This document shows positions 35,811 through 43,740 of a stretch of DNA of 64,000 bases, piece by piece. The number at the start of each line of letters is the position of its first letter. Position 1 is the first letter of the stretch. Source of the stretch: Methylovirgula sp. 4M-Z18 (GTDB taxonomy: Bacteria; Pseudomonadota; Alphaproteobacteria; Rhizobiales; Beijerinckiaceae); assembly GCF_037890675.1 (NCBI RefSeq), contig NZ_CP149574.1:1240001-1304000 (forward strand), in the 5' to 3' direction. The notes beneath the pieces were generated by a model that ran no database searches, was not told the DNA's origin, and saw only the letters and a program-made list of their open reading frames with translations. The position numbers and the translations under genes are program-made.

Positions 35811-36887
35811 ATGAGTGATGCGGAAACGAATGCCCCTCTGCGGCGCGGCTGGACGACGGGCGCCTGCGCCACGGCCGCCGCCCGCGCAGCGTTCGAGGCG
35901 CTGATTACGGGGGATTTTCCCGATCCGGTGAGCATTCTCCTGCCCGGAGGCGAGCGGCCGAGCTTTGCGCTGGCCGCACACGAACTGGCGGGCGATTTTG
36001 CCCGCGCCAGCGTCGTCAAGGATGCGGGCGACGACCCCGACGTGACCCATGGCGCCCTGGTCAGCGCGCGCGTTCGCCGCGCTGCGCCCGGTTCCGGCGT
36101 CACGTTTCTGGCCGGCGAGGGGGTCGGCACCTTCACCCGGCCGGGAATGCCGCTGCCGCCCGGCGAGCCGGCTATCAATCCCGTGCCGCGCGCCATGATG
36201 CGCACCGCGATTGCCGAGGTGGCGCAGGCGTATGGGGTCGCGGGGGACGTCAGCATCGAAATCATGATCGCCAACGGTGAAGCCTTGGCGCGGCGCACAT
36301 TGAACGGGCGGCTCGGCATTGTCGGCGGCCTGTCGGTGTTGGGAACGACCGGCATCGTCATTCCTTATTCCTGCTCGGCCTGGATCCACTCGATTCACCG
36401 CGGCATCGATGTCGCGCGCGCGATGGGTTTTGGCCATGTCGCTGGCGCGACGGGCTCCGTGTCGGAAAAGGCGGTGCAGGCGCTTTACCGCCTCGACGAG
36501 GTCTGTCTGATCGACATGGGCGATTTCGTGGGCGGCATGCTGAAATATCTGCGCCAGCATCCGATTCCCAAAGTCACGATCGCCGGCGGTTTCGCGAAGA
36601 TGACGAAACTCGCGCAAGGCATGCTGGATTTGCATTCGGCGCGCGGTGCGGTGGATTTGACCTGGCTTGCCGAGCAAGTGCCGCAGGACGCCGCGCTCGC
36701 GGCGCAAATTGGCAGCGCGAACACCGCCGTCGAAGCGCTGGAATTGGCGCAGGCCAAGGGAATCGATCTCGCGGCGCTGGTCGCGCATCATGCGCGGCAG
36801 ACCGCGCAGCGCGCGGTGGAAGGGACCGGGATCGGCCTGGATGTCGTGATTTTCGACCGCGACGGAAACTTGCTGGCGCGGACCTGA
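35811..36887 (+). CDS. cbiD: Precorrin/cobalt-precorrin-5B C1-methyltransferase, CbiD family
   Basis: This 358-residue protein belongs to the CbiD family (start LRRGWTTGACATAAARAA; conserved GGLSVLGTTGIVIPYSCSAW; GGFAKMTKLAQGMLDLHS). CbiD performs the deacylation-coupled C1 methylation in the cobalt-early route. Here it sits among aerobic-pathway genes (cobG, cobN), and no cobF is visible, so it probably substitutes for CobF on a metal-free intermediate. The start ATG 35811 is chosen because homology begins there. It lies opposite in strand to its cob neighbours on both sides. Confidence 0.9.
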   Translation: MSDAETNAPLRRGWTTGACATAAARAAFEALITGDFPDPVSILLPGGERPSFALAAHELAGDFARASVVKDAGDDPDVTHGALVSARVRRAAPGSGVTFLAGEGVGTFTRPGMPLPPGEPAINPVPRAMMRTAIAEVAQAYGVAGDVSIEIMIANGEALARRTLNGRLGIVGGLSVLGTTGIVIPYSCSAWIHSIHRGIDVARAMGFGHVAGATGSVSEKAVQALYRLDEVCLIDMGDFVGGMLKYLRQHPIPKVTIAGGFAKMTKLAQGMLDLHSARGAVDLTWLAEQVPQDAALAAQIGSANTAVEALELAQAKGIDLAALVAHHARQTAQRAVEGTGIGLDVVIFDRDGNLLART

Positions 36888-36909
36888 GTGGCGTGAATAG
36901 TGCGGCGCG

Positions 36910-37146
36910 AACCCTTCCCCCCGTTTACGGGGAGAAGGTGTCCCGAAGGGACGGATGAGGGGCTGCCGCAGCCTTGCAGGATTTGCGACTATAGTTGCGG
37001 GGCAACGATGATTCATTCGTGCGCCCCTCATCCGCCTCGCTTCGCGAGCCACCTTCTCCCCGATCACAAACCGGATATATCCGGTTTGTGCATTCTTGAT
37101 GCTGAACTCGGGCAGGCCCGAGTTCAGTTCGGGGAGAAGGGAGAGC
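36910..37146. repeat. Composite inverted repeat with nested palindromes
   Basis: The sequence GGGGAGAAGGTG...CGGATGAGGGGC near 36930-36963 recurs inverted at 37022-37061 (GCCCCTCATCCG...CACCTTCTCCCC-like), as in dispersed palindromic elements of rhizobia. To its right are a perfect 26-base palindrome (37065-37090, centre GGATATATCC) and a near-perfect hairpin (37102-37127, 12-base arms CTGAACTCGGGC, 2-base loop). A further GGGGAGAAGG copy follows at about 37131-37140. The element fills the gap between the convergent cbiD and cobM genes. Confidence 0.75.
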
Positions 37147-37162
37147 ACATTGATTGGCGTGC

Positions 37163-37927
37163 TCACCCCTGATACCCGCCGCGGAAGCGCCGCTTGTACT
37201 CGGTATCGTAGAGCGCGCTTTCGCGAAAATCCTTGTGCGCCAAGGCTTGCCCCACCAGGATCAAGGCGGTCCGCTCGATCGGCTCTTGCCCGACCATGGC
37301 CTCGATGGTGCCGAGCATGCCTTGCAGAACGCGCTCGTCCGGCCAGGAGGCGCGATAGACCACGGCAACGGGACAATCGGGGCCGTAGAAAGGCGTGAGC
37401 TCCGTCACGACCCGTGCAAGCGCATGAATCGACAAATGCACCGCCAAGGTCGTGCCTGATTGCGCGAAAATCGCCAAAGTTTCGCGCTCCGGCATTGACG
37501 AGGCGCGGCCGGATGTGCGCGTCAGCACCAGCGACTGCGCCACTTCCGGCAAGGTCAGCTCGCGCTGCAAAGCCGCTGCGGCAGCGGCGAAACTTGGCAC
37601 GCCGGGCGTTACCGTATAGGCGATGCCGAGCCGGTCCAGGCGGCGCAATTGTTCGCCCATCGCACTCCAGACCGAGAGGTCGCCGGAATGCAGCCGCGCG
37701 ACATCCTGATCCGCCGCCTGGGCCGCGGCAAATTCCGCTTCGATCTGATCGAGCGTGAGCGGCGCCGTATCGACGATCCGCGCACCTGGCGGACAATAGG
37801 CGAGTAGTTCCTGCGGCACGAGCGAACCGGCGTAAAGACAGACGGGACTTTGTGCGATCAGATCTCGGCCGCGCAGCGTGATAAGATCTGGCGCGCCGGG
37901 ACCCGCCCCGATGAAATGAACCTTCAT
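37163..37927 (-). CDS. cobM: Precorrin-4 C11-methyltransferase
   Basis: This 254-residue SAM-dependent methyltransferase of the tetrapyrrole-methylase fold methylates C11 of precorrin-4. It opens with [20 protein letters not shown] and carries [27 protein letters not shown] and [19 protein letters not shown], all typical of CobM/CbiF. The start at 37927 has GGAG upstream and overlaps the cobE stop by 4 bases, so cobL-cobE-cobM form a coupled unit. An upstream extension of the frame is not supported. Confidence 0.93.
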   Translation of the reverse strand: MKVHFIGAGPGAPDLITLRGRDLIAQSPVCLYAGSLVPQELLAYCPPGARIVDTAPLTLDQIEAEFAAAQAADQDVARLHSGDLSVWSAMGEQLRRLDRLGIAYTVTPGVPSFAAAAAALQRELTLPEVAQSLVLTRTSGRASSMPERETLAIFAQSGTTLAVHLSIHALARVVTELTPFYGPDCPVAVVYRASWPDERVLQGMLGTIEAMVGQEPIERTALILVGQALAHKDFRESALYDTEYKRRFRGGYQG

Positions 37928-38316
37928 GGCTGCATGTCTCCATGATCCGCGCGGGCGATCGCGCAGGTGACAGTCGAGGATTTGATGCGGGACAGAATGA
38001 GACGGCTTTGCGGGCCTGCGCCAACGAGCGCCGCCGTCTCGCAAACGGAGGGAAGCCCGAACAGCGCTTCGGCGCGTGCCGATTGTGTTTGTGCCTGCGG
38101 TGCAGCGGTTTTTAAGAGATCAATAGACAAGAAGGTGAGGCGCATGTTTAAGTCCTGCGCGGCCCTGTGCAGGCCATCTTCGCTTTCTTTGCCCGTGACC
38201 GTTGCAAGCATGGCCTCTTCGCCGGAATGATCGATGGCGCGTAGCGCCTGGCGCACCAAAGCAACCACGTCTTCAGCGGAGCAATTCTTACGGCAGCCAA
38301 CACCGATGGCGATCAT
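37924..38316 (-). CDS. cobE: Cobalamin biosynthesis protein CobE (CbiG C-terminal-like)
   Basis: This 130-residue protein matches CobE, the stand-alone equivalent of the CbiG C-terminal domain, with the opening [20 protein letters not shown] and [16 protein letters not shown] near the end. Its exact role in the aerobic pathway is not firmly established. The ATG at 38316 overlaps the cobL stop (ATGA), and its own stop overlaps cobM, indicating translational coupling in the order cobL, cobE, cobM. Confidence 0.88.
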   Translation of the reverse strand: MIAIGVGCRKNCSAEDVVALVRQALRAIDHSGEEAMLATVTGKESEDGLHRAAQDLNMRLTFLSIDLLKTAAPQAQTQSARAEALFGLPSVCETAALVGAGPQSRLILSRIKSSTVTCAIARADHGDMQP

Positions 38317-39533
38317 GGCTTCACCCATACCCATTGCGTCACCGGCAACGCGGCACGCCAGCTGCGAAAACCGCCGAGCGGTTCGGCATGGGCGATTTGG
38401 ATATGGGTCAAATCGCCGCCGCGACGCTCATGCAGATCGGTTAGGCGCGCCTGCGATTCCAACGTGACGGCATTGATGACGAGCCGTCCGCCAACCCGTA
38501 GCGCGTCGAACGCCGCATCCATCACGCCGTCCACGGTCATGCCGCCGCCGATGAAAATCGCATCCGGCTGCGGCAAATCGCGCAAAGCCTCCGGCGCATG
38601 GCCGATGACCATATGCAAGTGCGGGACGCCGAGCGCTTGCGCGTTGCGCAAGGCGCGCGCAGCCCGGTCTGAGCGCGCTTCAATCGCGATGGTGCGGTTG
38701 GCGGGGTCGAGCAGCATCCATTCGATCCCGATCGAGCCCGAGCCCGCGCCGATGTCCCACAGCACCTGGCCGGGGAGGGGCCGGAGCGCCGTCAATGTCA
38801 GCGCGCGGATCTCGCGCTTGGTGATTTGGCCGTCGTGTTCGAAAAACGCTTCATCCAGGCCGCTTACGGGCGGAATGATCCGCGCATCGTGGCCTGCGAC
38901 GACCTCCAGCGCGATCGTATTCAGCGGCTCGACGTCATCCGGCGCGCCATCGGCCGCGATGAAGGTCCTGGTCCGTTCGCGAGCGCCGCCCATATTTTCG
39001 AGCACCGACAAACGTGACTGGCCCATGCCGCGCGCGGCGAGTTCGGCGCATAATTTTTGCGGGGTGGTGCCATCCCAGGACAAAGCGATGATCCGCGCGC
39101 CGCGCTGCAGATGCGGCCGGATCAGCGTGAAATCACGGCCATGCAGTGACAGCAGCTTGCAATTCTGCAGCGACCAGCCGAGCCGCGCGGCGGCGAGCGA
39201 AAACGCCGAAATGCCAGGCAGGCAGAACATTTCGTCGATGCCGACATGGGCGCCGAGCAATGTGCCGACGCCATAGAAGAACGGATCGCCCGATGCGAGC
39301 ACACAGACCCGGCGGCCGCGCCACTGCAAGATTTGCGGCAAGGCGTCGGTGAGCGGCGAAGGCCAGGCCAGGGTTTCGCAGGTGAGGGGGCCGGCAAGAG
39401 CGAGATGCCGCTCGCCGCCAACCACAAGCTCGGCTTGCGCCAGCAGCGATCTTGCGGCAGAAGACAGACCATCAAGGCCATCCTCGCCAAGCCCGATCAG
39501 GGTCAGCCAGCGTTGCTGCGGCGCCGAGGTCAT
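38313..39533 (-). CDS. cobL: Precorrin-6B C5,15-methyltransferase (decarboxylating)
   Basis: This 406-residue fusion enzyme methylates C5 and C15 and decarboxylates the C12 acetate. The N-terminal CbiE-like tetrapyrrole methylase (LTLIGLGEDGLDGLS... CLPGISAFSLAAARLGWS) is followed by a CbiT-like Rossmann methyltransferase with SAM motif WDIGAGSGSIGIEWMLL and IFIGGGMTVDGVMD. The start codon lies only 32 bases from the start of the divergent cobK, so there is little room for a promoter. It is probably expressed from a promoter inside or beyond cobK. Confidence 0.93.
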   Translation of the reverse strand: MTSAPQQRWLTLIGLGEDGLDGLSSAARSLLAQAELVVGGERHLALAGPLTCETLAWPSPLTDALPQILQWRGRRVCVLASGDPFFYGVGTLLGAHVGIDEMFCLPGISAFSLAAARLGWSLQNCKLLSLHGRDFTLIRPHLQRGARIIALSWDGTTPQKLCAELAARGMGQSRLSVLENMGGARERTRTFIAADGAPDDVEPLNTIALEVVAGHDARIIPPVSGLDEAFFEHDGQITKREIRALTLTALRPLPGQVLWDIGAGSGSIGIEWMLLDPANRTIAIEARSDRAARALRNAQALGVPHLHMVIGHAPEALRDLPQPDAIFIGGGMTVDGVMDAAFDALRVGGRLVINAVTLESQARLTDLHERRGGDLTHIQIAHAEPLGGFRSWRAALPVTQWVWVKP

Positions 39534-39565
39534 GGCCGGTGTCCCTGCCGCACGAAGGACGTGGC

Positions 39566-40324
39566 ATGAATATTCTCATCCTTGGCGGCACGGCAGAGGC
39601 GATGCAATTGGCGGACACCGTCGCTGCGCTGCCGGAGTTTCACGCCGTCTTCTCTTACGCTGGGCGCACGCGCGAACCGGTTGCTCCGGCCATTCCCTAC
39701 CGTGTGGGTGGTTTCGGCGGCGTCGAGGGGTTGCGTGCCTATGTGCGGGAACATCAGGTTGCGGCGGTGATCGACGCAACGCATCCGTTCGCCGCGCAAA
39801 TCTCGGCGAACGCCGTGCAGGCTTGCGCCGCGGAGGACGTGCCGCTGTGCGTCTTGAGTCGCGCGCCGTGGCAGGCGACGGACGATGATCTGTGGATCTC
39901 CGTTCCCGACATTGCCGCAAGCGTCGACGCGCTCGGCGATGCGCCTGCCCGGGTTTTCCTCACAGTTGGGCGCCTGCATATCTGTGTTTTCGCGCGGGCG
40001 CCGCGGCATCATTACATCGTGCGCAGCATCGAACCGCCCGACGACCTGAGCTTTTTGCCTGACCACAAGCTCATTCTCGCGCGGCCGCATTTCACCTATG
40101 AGAGCGAACGCGAACTGATGCGCAACGAGCGCGTCGATATATTGGTGACGAAGAATTCCGGTGCCGCCTCGACCGCGCCCAAATTGGCAGCGGCGCGCGA
40201 TCTGGGGATACGTGTCGTCATGATCGAGCGGCCACGCGCTGCGGATGCGTTGACCTTCCACCGGCCCGAAGACGTCATCGCATGGTTGCGCGCGCAGCGG
40301 GATCATGTCTCGCTCCGGCCATAG
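39566..40324 (+). CDS. cobK: Precorrin-6A reductase
   Basis: This 252-residue NADPH-dependent enzyme reduces precorrin-6A to precorrin-6B. It shows the family opening MNILILGGTAEAMQLADTVA, VIDATHPFAAQISANAVQAC and VDILVTKNSGAASTAPKL near the end. It is on the plus strand inside an otherwise minus-strand run: its 3' end overlaps cobJ by 22 bases and its start is 32 bases from cobL. The ATG at 39566 has GAAGGAC upstream. Its own promoter must lie within cobL. Confidence 0.92.
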   Translation: MNILILGGTAEAMQLADTVAALPEFHAVFSYAGRTREPVAPAIPYRVGGFGGVEGLRAYVREHQVAAVIDATHPFAAQISANAVQACAAEDVPLCVLSRAPWQATDDDLWISVPDIAASVDALGDAPARVFLTVGRLHICVFARAPRHHYIVRSIEPPDDLSFLPDHKLILARPHFTYESERELMRNERVDILVTKNSGAASTAPKLAAARDLGIRVVMIERPRAADALTFHRPEDVIAWLRAQRDHVSLRP

Positions 40325-41079
40325 CTGCGCGGCGTATAAACGAAGGCGGGCCCATGCGTACGCTCGATCGATCGCGTTTCGCTTGAGCCAATCAGCACCA
40401 GCGTGCTCATGTCGACTTGCGCCGGATCGGCCTCGCGCAATGTCGTCACGGTAATCGCCTCATCCGGCCTGCCGACGGCGCGTGCGAACACGACCAACGT
40501 TGCGCCGTCCTTTACGTCGCGCAAAATATCGAACGCCTGGAAGATGTGATGCGGCCGCGCCTTCGAGGCGGGGTTGTAGAGCGCGATGACAAAATCCGCC
40601 TCTGCCGCAAGCCGCAAACGTTTCGCGACGACATCCCAGGGCTTGAGATTGTCGGAGAGCGAAATGGCGCAAAAATCGTGCCCCAGCGGCGCGCCGAGTT
40701 TCGCCGCTGCCGCCTGCATCGCCGAAATGCCCGGCATGACTTGAATATCGAGATCACGCCAGGCGGGCTCGCCGTGAGCAACCGCCTCGAACACCGCCGC
40801 AGCCATAGCGAAAACGCCGGGATCGCCGCCTGAGACGACAGCCACGCGGCGTCCGCTCGCGGCGAGTTGCAACGCCTGCCGCGCGCGGTCGATCTCGACC
40901 CGATTGTCGCTCGCATGCGCAGTCTGACCCGACTTCAGCGCGATGCGCGCGACATAGGGAAAATAGCCGATGATGTCGCTCGCCTCATCGAGTGCCTGGG
41001 CAGCTTCCGGCGTGATCCATTCCGGCGCGCCCGGCCCAAGGCCGACGATATGCACGCGCCCTTGCGATGCTCCGGTCAT
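40303..41079 (-). CDS. cobJ: Precorrin-3B C17-methyltransferase
   Basis: This 258-residue tetrapyrrole methylase performs the C17 methylation that drives ring contraction after CobG. Family segments include VHIVGLGPGAPEWITPEA, VVSGGDPGVFAMAAAVFEA and VMPGISAMQAAAAKLGAPLGHDF. Its start overlaps the cobI stop by 4 bases. It is the last gene of the coupled minus-strand run cobG-cobH-cobI-cobJ, and its 3' end overlaps the opposite-strand cobK. Confidence 0.93.
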   Translation of the reverse strand: MTGASQGRVHIVGLGPGAPEWITPEAAQALDEASDIIGYFPYVARIALKSGQTAHASDNRVEIDRARQALQLAASGRRVAVVSGGDPGVFAMAAAVFEAVAHGEPAWRDLDIQVMPGISAMQAAAAKLGAPLGHDFCAISLSDNLKPWDVVAKRLRLAAEADFVIALYNPASKARPHHIFQAFDILRDVKDGATLVVFARAVGRPDEAITVTTLREADPAQVDMSTLVLIGSSETRSIERTHGPAFVYTPRSYGRSET

Positions 41080-41813
41080 GGCCGGCGTCCTTCGCCGGGA
41101 ATGAGAATCATTGAGAAATACGGCACATTCTCGCCATCGAAGCTGGCGAGCGGCACGACCCGCTCTGCCGGCATCGTGCCGCGCTCGACATAGATCGCGC
41201 GGTCCAGCAATCCGGCCTCGGCAATCGCTGTGCGCACTTTGGCGAAGTTACGCCCGAGCTTCATCACGACGCAAGCGTCCGTATCGCGCAAGCGTTTGGT
41301 CAAAGCTTCGGCCGGCAACGTGCCGGGCAGAACGGTGAAAATATCGTCGCCCCAAGTGATCGGCGCTGCGGCCGAAGTCCAGCAGCCCGACATGCCGGTT
41401 ACGCCCGGAACGACGGTGATCGGAAAATGTTCCTTCAGCCGGATGTAAAGATGCATGAAGGAGCCGTAGAACATCGGATCTCCCTCGCACAGAACGACGA
41501 CATTCTCGCCGCTCTTGAGCTTGTGGCCGATTGCCGCCGCCGTCTCCTCATAAAAATCGCGCAAGGTCCGCACATAGGCCGGATCGTTGAAATGAACTTC
41601 CGTGGTCATCGGATAGGCGAGCGGCATTTCTAAGCAGCCCTGCGGCACATAGGGATCGGCGATCGTGCGCGCATTGCCGCGATTGCCGCGCTTGCAGAAA
41701 TAGGCGATGGTCGAGGCGCCCTGCAAAATCTTCATGGCCTTGACGGTCATGAGGTCGGGATCGCCGGGGCCGAGGCCGATGCAATAGAGCCGGGCGGGAG
41801 CGGGGGCGTTCAT
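41076..41813 (-). CDS. cobI: Precorrin-2 C20-methyltransferase
   Basis: This 245-residue tetrapyrrole methylase adds a methyl group at C20 of precorrin-2. It opens with LYCIGLGPGDPDLMTVKAM and contains LCEGDPMFYGSFMHLYIRL and VVPGVTGMSGCWTSAA, as in CobI/CbiL. Four-base overlaps with cobH and cobJ on either side indicate a tightly coupled operon. The uroporphyrinogen methyltransferase that makes its substrate (cobA) is not in the window. Confidence 0.93.
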   Translation of the reverse strand: MNAPAPARLYCIGLGPGDPDLMTVKAMKILQGASTIAYFCKRGNRGNARTIADPYVPQGCLEMPLAYPMTTEVHFNDPAYVRTLRDFYEETAAAIGHKLKSGENVVVLCEGDPMFYGSFMHLYIRLKEHFPITVVPGVTGMSGCWTSAAAPITWGDDIFTVLPGTLPAEALTKRLRDTDACVVMKLGRNFAKVRTAIAEAGLLDRAIYVERGTMPAERVVPLASFDGENVPYFSMILIPGEGRRP

Positions 41814-42442
41814 TCCGCCTCGCCGGCAAGCGCGTTGACGGTGGCCGCGGCCATGGCGCTGCCGCCTTTGCGGCCGCGCACGATGGCGAAATTGACGCCG
41901 TGCCGCGCGGCAAGCGCCTCTTTCGATTCCGCAGCGCCGATAAAACCCACCGGCATGCCGATGATGAGCGCCGGCGGCGCGGCGCCCTCGTCCAGAATTT
42001 CAAGCAGGCGGAACAGGGCGGTCGGCGCATTGCCGATCGCGACGACCGAGCCGGCAAGACGTTCCCGCCACAGATCGACTGCGGCGGCGGTACGCGTATT
42101 GCCGATGCGCGCGGCCATCGCCGGCACGTCGGCGTGATTGAGCGTGCAGATCACATCGTTGTTGGCGGGCAGGCGCTTGCGTGTTACACCATTCGCCACC
42201 ATCTGCGCATCGCAGAAAATCGGTGCGCCGGTTTGCAGTGCTTGCCGCGCCGCGATCACGGCGCCCGGCGAAAATGCAATATCGGAGGCCACTTCCACCA
42301 TGCCGCAGGCGTGAATGATGCGGACCGCGACGACCTCCTCCTCAGGCGTGAAGCGCGCGAGATCGGCTTCGGCGCGGATGGTCGCGAAAGAGCGGCGGTA
42401 GATCTCCTGGCCGTCGTGGATGTAGTCGTAAGAAACACTCAT
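41810..42442 (-). CDS. cobH: Precorrin-8X methylmutase
   Basis: This 210-residue enzyme moves the methyl group from C11 to C12 to give hydrogenobyrinate. The catalytic His is probably His44 in RIIHACGMVE. Other family segments are FCDAQMVANGVTRKRLPANN and VIGNAPTALFRLLEIL. It overlaps cobG and cobI by 4 bases each. Confidence 0.94.
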   Translation of the reverse strand: MSVSYDYIHDGQEIYRRSFATIRAEADLARFTPEEEVVAVRIIHACGMVEVASDIAFSPGAVIAARQALQTGAPIFCDAQMVANGVTRKRLPANNDVICTLNHADVPAMAARIGNTRTAAAVDLWRERLAGSVVAIGNAPTALFRLLEILDEGAAPPALIIGMPVGFIGAAESKEALAARHGVNFAIVRGRKGGSAMAAATVNALAGEAE

Positions 42443-43740
42443 AAAGCAGCGGACTCGTTCATCTGTTCGGCCCGTTCACACAGGAGGCGGGCGGCATCGT
42501 CAAGGGATAATTTGTGCAAATGGGGGCTGTCTTGCGCGTTTCCGTCGAAAACCAAATCGTAACGGCCATCGTTGCCGATGAGGGTCGCGGGCGCCGCCGC
42601 CCGACGCGCGCAGCCCTTGGCGCATCCTGAGACATGCAGCGCAATGCCGGTGGGGGTGAGGCGCCGGGCCGCCGCTGCCAGGGCCAACGCGTCGGTCTGG
42701 GTCGCGGTGGTGGCGCTGAGGCAATAGGGGGCGCCCGGGCAGGCGATCACGGCAAGGCGTGGGTCGGCCGGGTCGAGAATGCCGCCAAGTGCCGTCAGCG
42801 TCTCGTGGAGTTTGGCGGACGCCTCCGCCGCGACGCCGGGGATGAGGATCGCGCGCCAAGGCGTAAGGCGAAGCTCGCCGCAGCCAAACCGCCGCGCGGC
42901 TTCCGCAAGGCCACGAAAAGAGCCGGCCGTCCAGCGACCGAAGGGCATGGCGACGCCGGTGAAGCGGGCATCGGCGTGGAAGCCGAGGCAATCCGCGCCG
43001 GAATGCCGAGCAGTACGGCTTTGAAACGGCGGCAAGGGACCGTTTTCGAGATCGAGTGCGTCAACGAAATGAGCCAGGCCGATATGCCCGATCAAATCGC
43101 GCATGCGCCTCGTCGCTTGCCGCCCTTGGGATAAATCGGTGAAGGTTCTCGCTATTTTCAGGGCAAGCGATGGCGCGGTCTCCGGCGCGCACATGTGAAT
43201 GATCCAATCGCCGTCGGTGCCGTCGGGAATCGATACAGCGAAATAGATGGCCTCCTCGGCCTGCAGCGCCGTGAATCGCACATCGGCATCCACATCCGAC
43301 AGGTCGAAACTGCCGCCGTCTTCGATCACGAAGCCGAATTTGGCGGGCAGGGCGGCGAGGGACGTATCGGCGGTCAAAGCCGCCTCAAGCGCGGTAACCG
43401 CTGGCCGGATGTCGAGCCGTGCGCGCGGGTCGCAGCCGGCGAGGGGGCTCGCCAAGACATTGCGCCGGTTCTCGGAGCCGGCATCCGGATCAAGCAAGCC
43501 CAGCGTGCCTAGCGCGGCGATGAGGGGCGTGTAAGTCGCTTCGGTGACGCCGCGAATCTGCACGTTGGCGCGGGACGTCACCTCGATGAGGCCGCTGCCA
43601 AATTGCGCAGCGCAATCGGCGATCCCAAGCATGGCCGCATCTGTCAGGACGCCACCGTGCGGACGAATACGCACCAGCAGCCCGTCGCCGGTCAGCATCG
43701 GCCGGTGGGCACCGGGACACCAGCCTTTCACCGCGCTCAT
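42439..43740 (-). CDS. cobG: Precorrin-3B synthase (oxygen-dependent)
   Basis: This 433-residue enzyme of the nitrite/sulfite-reductase fold uses O2 to hydroxylate precorrin-3A before ring contraction. The Fe-S cluster ligands are Cys334 and Cys340 (CPGAPYC) and Cys373 and Cys377 (CAKGC), the arrangement expected for this fold. The N-terminal half has the ferredoxin-like half repeat. The ATG at 43740 overlaps the cobN stop; a longer frame upstream is a shadow in cobN. Its presence marks the pathway as aerobic. An electron donor is needed; the DUF1636 protein in the same operon is a candidate. Confidence 0.93.
   Translation of the reverse strand: MSAVKGWCPGAHRPMLTGDGLLVRIRPHGGVLTDAAMLGIADCAAQFGSGLIEVTSRANVQIRGVTEATYTPLIAALGTLGLLDPDAGSENRRNVLASPLAGCDPRARLDIRPAVTALEAALTADTSLAALPAKFGFVIEDGGSFDLSDVDADVRFTALQAEEAIYFAVSIPDGTDGDWIIHMCAPETAPSLALKIARTFTDLSQGRQATRRMRDLIGHIGLAHFVDALDLENGPLPPFQSRTARHSGADCLGFHADARFTGVAMPFGRWTAGSFRGLAEAARRFGCGELRLTPWRAILIPGVAAEASAKLHETLTALGGILDPADPRLAVIACPGAPYCLSATTATQTDALALAAAARRLTPTGIALHVSGCAKGCARRAAAPATLIGNDGRYDLVFDGNAQDSPHLHKLSLDDAARLLCERAEQMNESAAL

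Noticed and set aside
35703-38024. 773-codon minus-strand frame across cbiD and cobM
   Set aside because: It is Arg-rich, crosses a repeat and lies opposite or out of frame with recognised cob genes.
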